Of a stretch of DNA of 64,000 nucleotides, positions 62,983 through 64,000 are shown in pieces (positions within the stretch are counted from its first letter, which is position 1; each line of letters begins with the position of its first letter). The stretch comes from Kangiella marina (GTDB taxonomy: Bacteria > Pseudomonadota > Gammaproteobacteria > Enterobacterales > Kangiellaceae): assembly GCF_039541235.1 (NCBI RefSeq), contig NZ_BAABFV010000002.1:620001-684000 (forward strand), read 5' to 3'. A model generated the notes under the pieces. It was not told where the DNA came from and searched no databases. It saw only the letters and a list, made by a program, of their open reading frames with translations. Both the position numbers and the translations under genes were made by a program.

Positions 62983-63150
62983 GGGATACCTTGGTTTGCT
63001 TTATGAGGATTGTGTTTTTATGGCACTTAATATAACACAGGCTTATTAGAACCTTATAGCAAATAGTCTCCACTTTCAAAAGTGACATGCTTCACGGCCT
63101 GGCCTTGAGCAACCCGATTGTCATCAAGGTGCAATCTGAATGACTCTTGT

Positions 63151-63184
63151 TTGTCATCAGAGCGTCATTTTCCACAAATACTCT
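63151..63184 (+). promoter_or_regulatory. Pho box and -10 element upstream of the alkaline phosphatase gene
   Basis: TTGTCAT (63151-63157), a 4-base spacer and GCGTCAT (63162-63168) match the PhoB direct-repeat consensus CTGTCAT-N4-CTGTCAT at 6 and 5 of 7 positions. A TACTCT -10-like element begins 10 bases later (63179), the spacing expected when the Pho box replaces the -35. Phosphate-starvation control is therefore likely. Confidence 0.7.
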
Positions 63185-63224
63185 ATAGGCGTTTAATAAA
63201 CAAACTCCATTGAGGATAAATTTT

Positions 63225-64000
63225 ATGCAACGCCTAAGCAAAACTATAATAGCTGCGGCGGTATCATGCGGATTGGTTTCTGTCGCGCATTCTGCCGTTC
63301 TTCCAGAAGTTCAGTCGAACAGCCCTTGGTTCACCGATGGTCAGGCTGCGATTGAGAAGCAACTCAATCAAACTCCAAAGTCTAAAGCGAAAAATGTCAT
63401 CCTGTTCGTTGGTGATGGTATGGGGGTGTCGACGATCACCGCGGCACGTATCTTAGCCGGACAGCGTCTGGGTAATAGCGGTGAAGAGAACTTACTTTCC
63501 TTCGAAACCATGCCTTACAGTGCACAAGTAAAAACCTATAACACCAACCAGCAAACGCCTGACTCAGCGGGCACTATGACGGCGATGATGACTGGCGTTA
63601 AAACAAAGGCCGGTGTGATAAACATCGCTCCAGATACTGACCGTGCTAATTGTGATACAGCGAGCGGTTATGAGCTTAAAACAGCGCTGGAAATGGCGGA
63701 AGAAAAAGGGTTATCAACCGGCATTATTTCGACCGCTCGCGTGACTCATGCAACGCCAGCCGCGACGTATGCCAAAGTGCCTGAACGTAACTGGGAAAGT
63801 GACGATAAGTTAAGTGATGAGGCTAAAGCTACTGGCTGCAAAGACATTGCTGCCCAGTTGGTTGAATTGGACGCTGGCGATGGTATTGATGTGATTATGG
63901 GCGGTGGTCGTCGGCATTTTATTCCTGAGACAGTTACTGACTCGGAAGGAAAAACCGGAAAGCGCACGGATGGACGCGACTTAACCAATGAGTGGCTGGA
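63225..64000 (+). CDS. phoA: Alkaline phosphatase (PhoA family), 3' end outside window
   Basis: The first 258 codons of an exported alkaline phosphatase; the frame stays open to the right edge. GAGGA lies 8 bases before the ATG. The signal peptide is MQRLSKTIIAAAVSCGLVSV with cleavage after AHSA. Metal-site Asp64 lies in ILFVGDGMGVSTITAARIL, the nucleophile Ser114 in TPDSAGTMTAMMTGV, and VTHATPAATYAKV is conserved. It should hydrolyse phosphomonoesters in the periplasm under low phosphate. The Pho box upstream agrees. Confidence 0.93.
   Translation, partial: MQRLSKTIIAAAVSCGLVSVAHSAVLPEVQSNSPWFTDGQAAIEKQLNQTPKSKAKNVILFVGDGMGVSTITAARILAGQRLGNSGEENLLSFETMPYSAQVKTYNTNQQTPDSAGTMTAMMTGVKTKAGVINIAPDTDRANCDTASGYELKTALEMAEEKGLSTGIISTARVTHATPAATYAKVPERNWESDDKLSDEAKATGCKDIAAQLVELDAGDGIDVIMGGGRRHFIPETVTDSEGKTGKRTDGRDLTNEWL

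Overview
The window is a dense stretch of chromosome from a moderately AT-rich gammaproteobacterium. MetJ with met boxes, the fused trpCF gene, the bepA-perM, dapA-bamC and arsC-wrbA-DUF2069 neighbourhoods and type IV pilus minor-pilin genes all point that way. A marine, Kangiella-like organism is my guess from gene content only. I see no insertion sequence, phage, integron or CRISPR array. About 50 genes are present and almost all are recognisable core genes. The only stretch above 300 bases without a long gene (8983-9367) holds two tandem Trp leader peptides with attenuators.

Layout. (1) 1-8183: type IV pilus minor-pilin locus, with a PilY1 cut by the left edge, fimT-like and pilE-like genes, a terminator, then pilV-pilW-pilX-pilY1. 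An orphan ParA-like ATPase follows (8272-8982). (2) 9033-19747: a long aromatic/tryptophan transcription unit, trpL1, trpL2, aroF, trpE, trpG, trpD, trpCF, trpB, trpA, yfcL-like, aroA, aroC. (3) 19809-38394: housekeeping genes: DUF2069/wrbA/arsC, yihY, a PilZ-like protein, a TlpA-like lipoprotein, bepA, perM, phoH-like, bcp, dapA-bamC-metallohydrolase, an RstA/RstB-like two-component pair, a chalcone-isomerase-like/TonB-C fusion, an M14 carboxypeptidase and nadA. (4) 38432-54832: a methyltransferase-fold lipoprotein, then sulfur metabolism: metJ divergent from metX-metB-metL-metF, fpr, cysJ-cysI-cysH, cysB, cysG and cysK. (5) 54977-64000: a PhzF-like protein, egtB-egtD (ergothioneine), an amidohydrolase with an AraC-type regulator, tRNA-Ser(GGA) next to a broken partial copy of itself, a RimB-like protease with rimK, and a PhoB-type promoter in front of an alkaline phosphatase cut by the right edge.

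How it works together. aroF supplies the first shikimate step, aroA and aroC the last two before chorismate, and the trp genes convert chorismate to tryptophan. All are co-directional behind two serial attenuators that read Trp-tRNA supply. The met operon makes methionine from aspartate semialdehyde and homoserine under MetJ, whose boxes are very clear between metJ and metX. A met-box-like palindrome also lies before cysJIH, which reduces sulfate-derived sulfur to sulfide, while cysG makes the siroheme CysI needs and cysK fixes the sulfide into cysteine. Cysteine and methionine then feed egtB and egtD, which use cysteine-derived sulfur and SAM.

The most interesting signals are the serial double Trp attenuator (9033-9317), the MetJ-like site before cysJ, the A10 tract in cysG where either slip direction gives an immediate stop, the chalcone-isomerase/TonB fusion, and the broken tRNA-Ser copy.
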